Source: Sneathiella sp.
GTDB taxonomy: Bacteria; Pseudomonadota; Alphaproteobacteria; Sneathiellales; Sneathiellaceae
Direction of reading: 5' to 3'
DNA: 64,000 nucleotides
Assembly: GCF_002694385.1 (NCBI RefSeq)
Contig: NZ_NZMB01000009.1
Span: 1 to 64,000 of the forward strand
Shown in pieces: positions 63,979 through 64,000 of the stretch (the stretch's first letter is position 1; each line of letters starts with the position of its first letter). The notes beneath the pieces are model-generated. The model ran no database searches and was not told the DNA's origin. It saw nothing but the letters and a program-made list of their open reading frames with translations. The position numbers and the translations under genes were made by a program.

Positions 63979-64000
63979 ATGGCGCATATATCCCGCAATC
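63979..64000 (+). CDS. Possible start of another gene, cut by window edge
   Basis: An ATG at 63979 opens MAHISRN and runs off the window. There is no clear ribosome site, and only seven codons are visible. The gap after the glycosyltransferase (68 bp) would fit a next gene of a polysaccharide operon. Confidence 0.2.

Overview
This window looks like a chromosomal segment of a free-living, respiring alphaproteobacterium. Coding DNA is GC-rich, while several intergenic stretches are strikingly AT-rich. Supporting signs are the matA/matB malonate pair, a SoeABC-type molybdoenzyme, a complete Tad/Cpa pilus cluster in the alphaproteobacterial order, and the tdh-kbl threonine pathway. The genus cannot be fixed from the sequence alone. 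There is no rRNA, tRNA, CRISPR array, prophage or complete insertion sequence.

Layout, left to right. (1) 1-2122: malonate use, with malonyl-CoA decarboxylase (cut by the window edge) divergent from malonyl-CoA synthase. (2) 2265-5867: a CGNR zinc-finger regulator behind a palindrome-rich AT-rich region, a GST-like protein, a DUF2817/M14 peptidase and an acetyltransferase. (3) 5875-12495: a peptide-type ABC importer (fused ATPase, two permeases, binding protein) with an ArgE-like deacylase upstream. (4) 12597-18552: an EamA transporter, the kbl-tdh threonine operon divergent from an XRE-cupin regulator across a large dyad, and a molybdopterin oxidoreductase. (5) 18721-21323: an MscS channel and a DEAD-box RNA helicase. 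(6) 21388-26088: soeC-soeB-soeA, probably a cytoplasmic-face sulfite:quinone oxidoreductase.

(7) 26224-31085 is the most unusual part: an R-body (Reb) island. An ECF-type sigma factor is divergent from seven small proteins that share the RebB core, and the series ends with an orphan IS3-OrfA-like helix-turn-helix/coiled-coil protein. The AT-rich control region has a repeated 16-bp element, and there are several strong RNA hairpins between genes. R-bodies are coiled protein ribbons that unroll. This locus may encode a multi-subunit version with its own dedicated regulation.

(8) 31161-36474: recQ, a Tag-family glycosylase, a CaiB-type CoA transferase and a 14-TM efflux transporter. (9) 36510-42318: a probable feruloyl/acyl-CoA catabolic operon (acyl-CoA synthetase, MDR oxidoreductase, FadJ-like enzyme) divergent from a TetR regulator with a perfect operator-like palindrome. 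(10) 42336-46318: htpX, a candidate structured small RNA, and alaS. (11) 46485-50674: a tightly overlapping MoxR ATPase / VWA / TauE / DUF1853 operon. (12) 50630-62074: the Tad pilus cluster, flp-cpaA-cpaB-cpaC-cpaD-cpaE-cpaF-tadB-tadC-tadD-tadE-tadE/F-tadG, all on the minus strand with mostly overlapping or close junctions. (13) 62075-64000: a 600-bp AT-rich control region with a perfect 10-bp-arm dyad, then a MurG-like glycosyltransferase and possibly the start of another gene.
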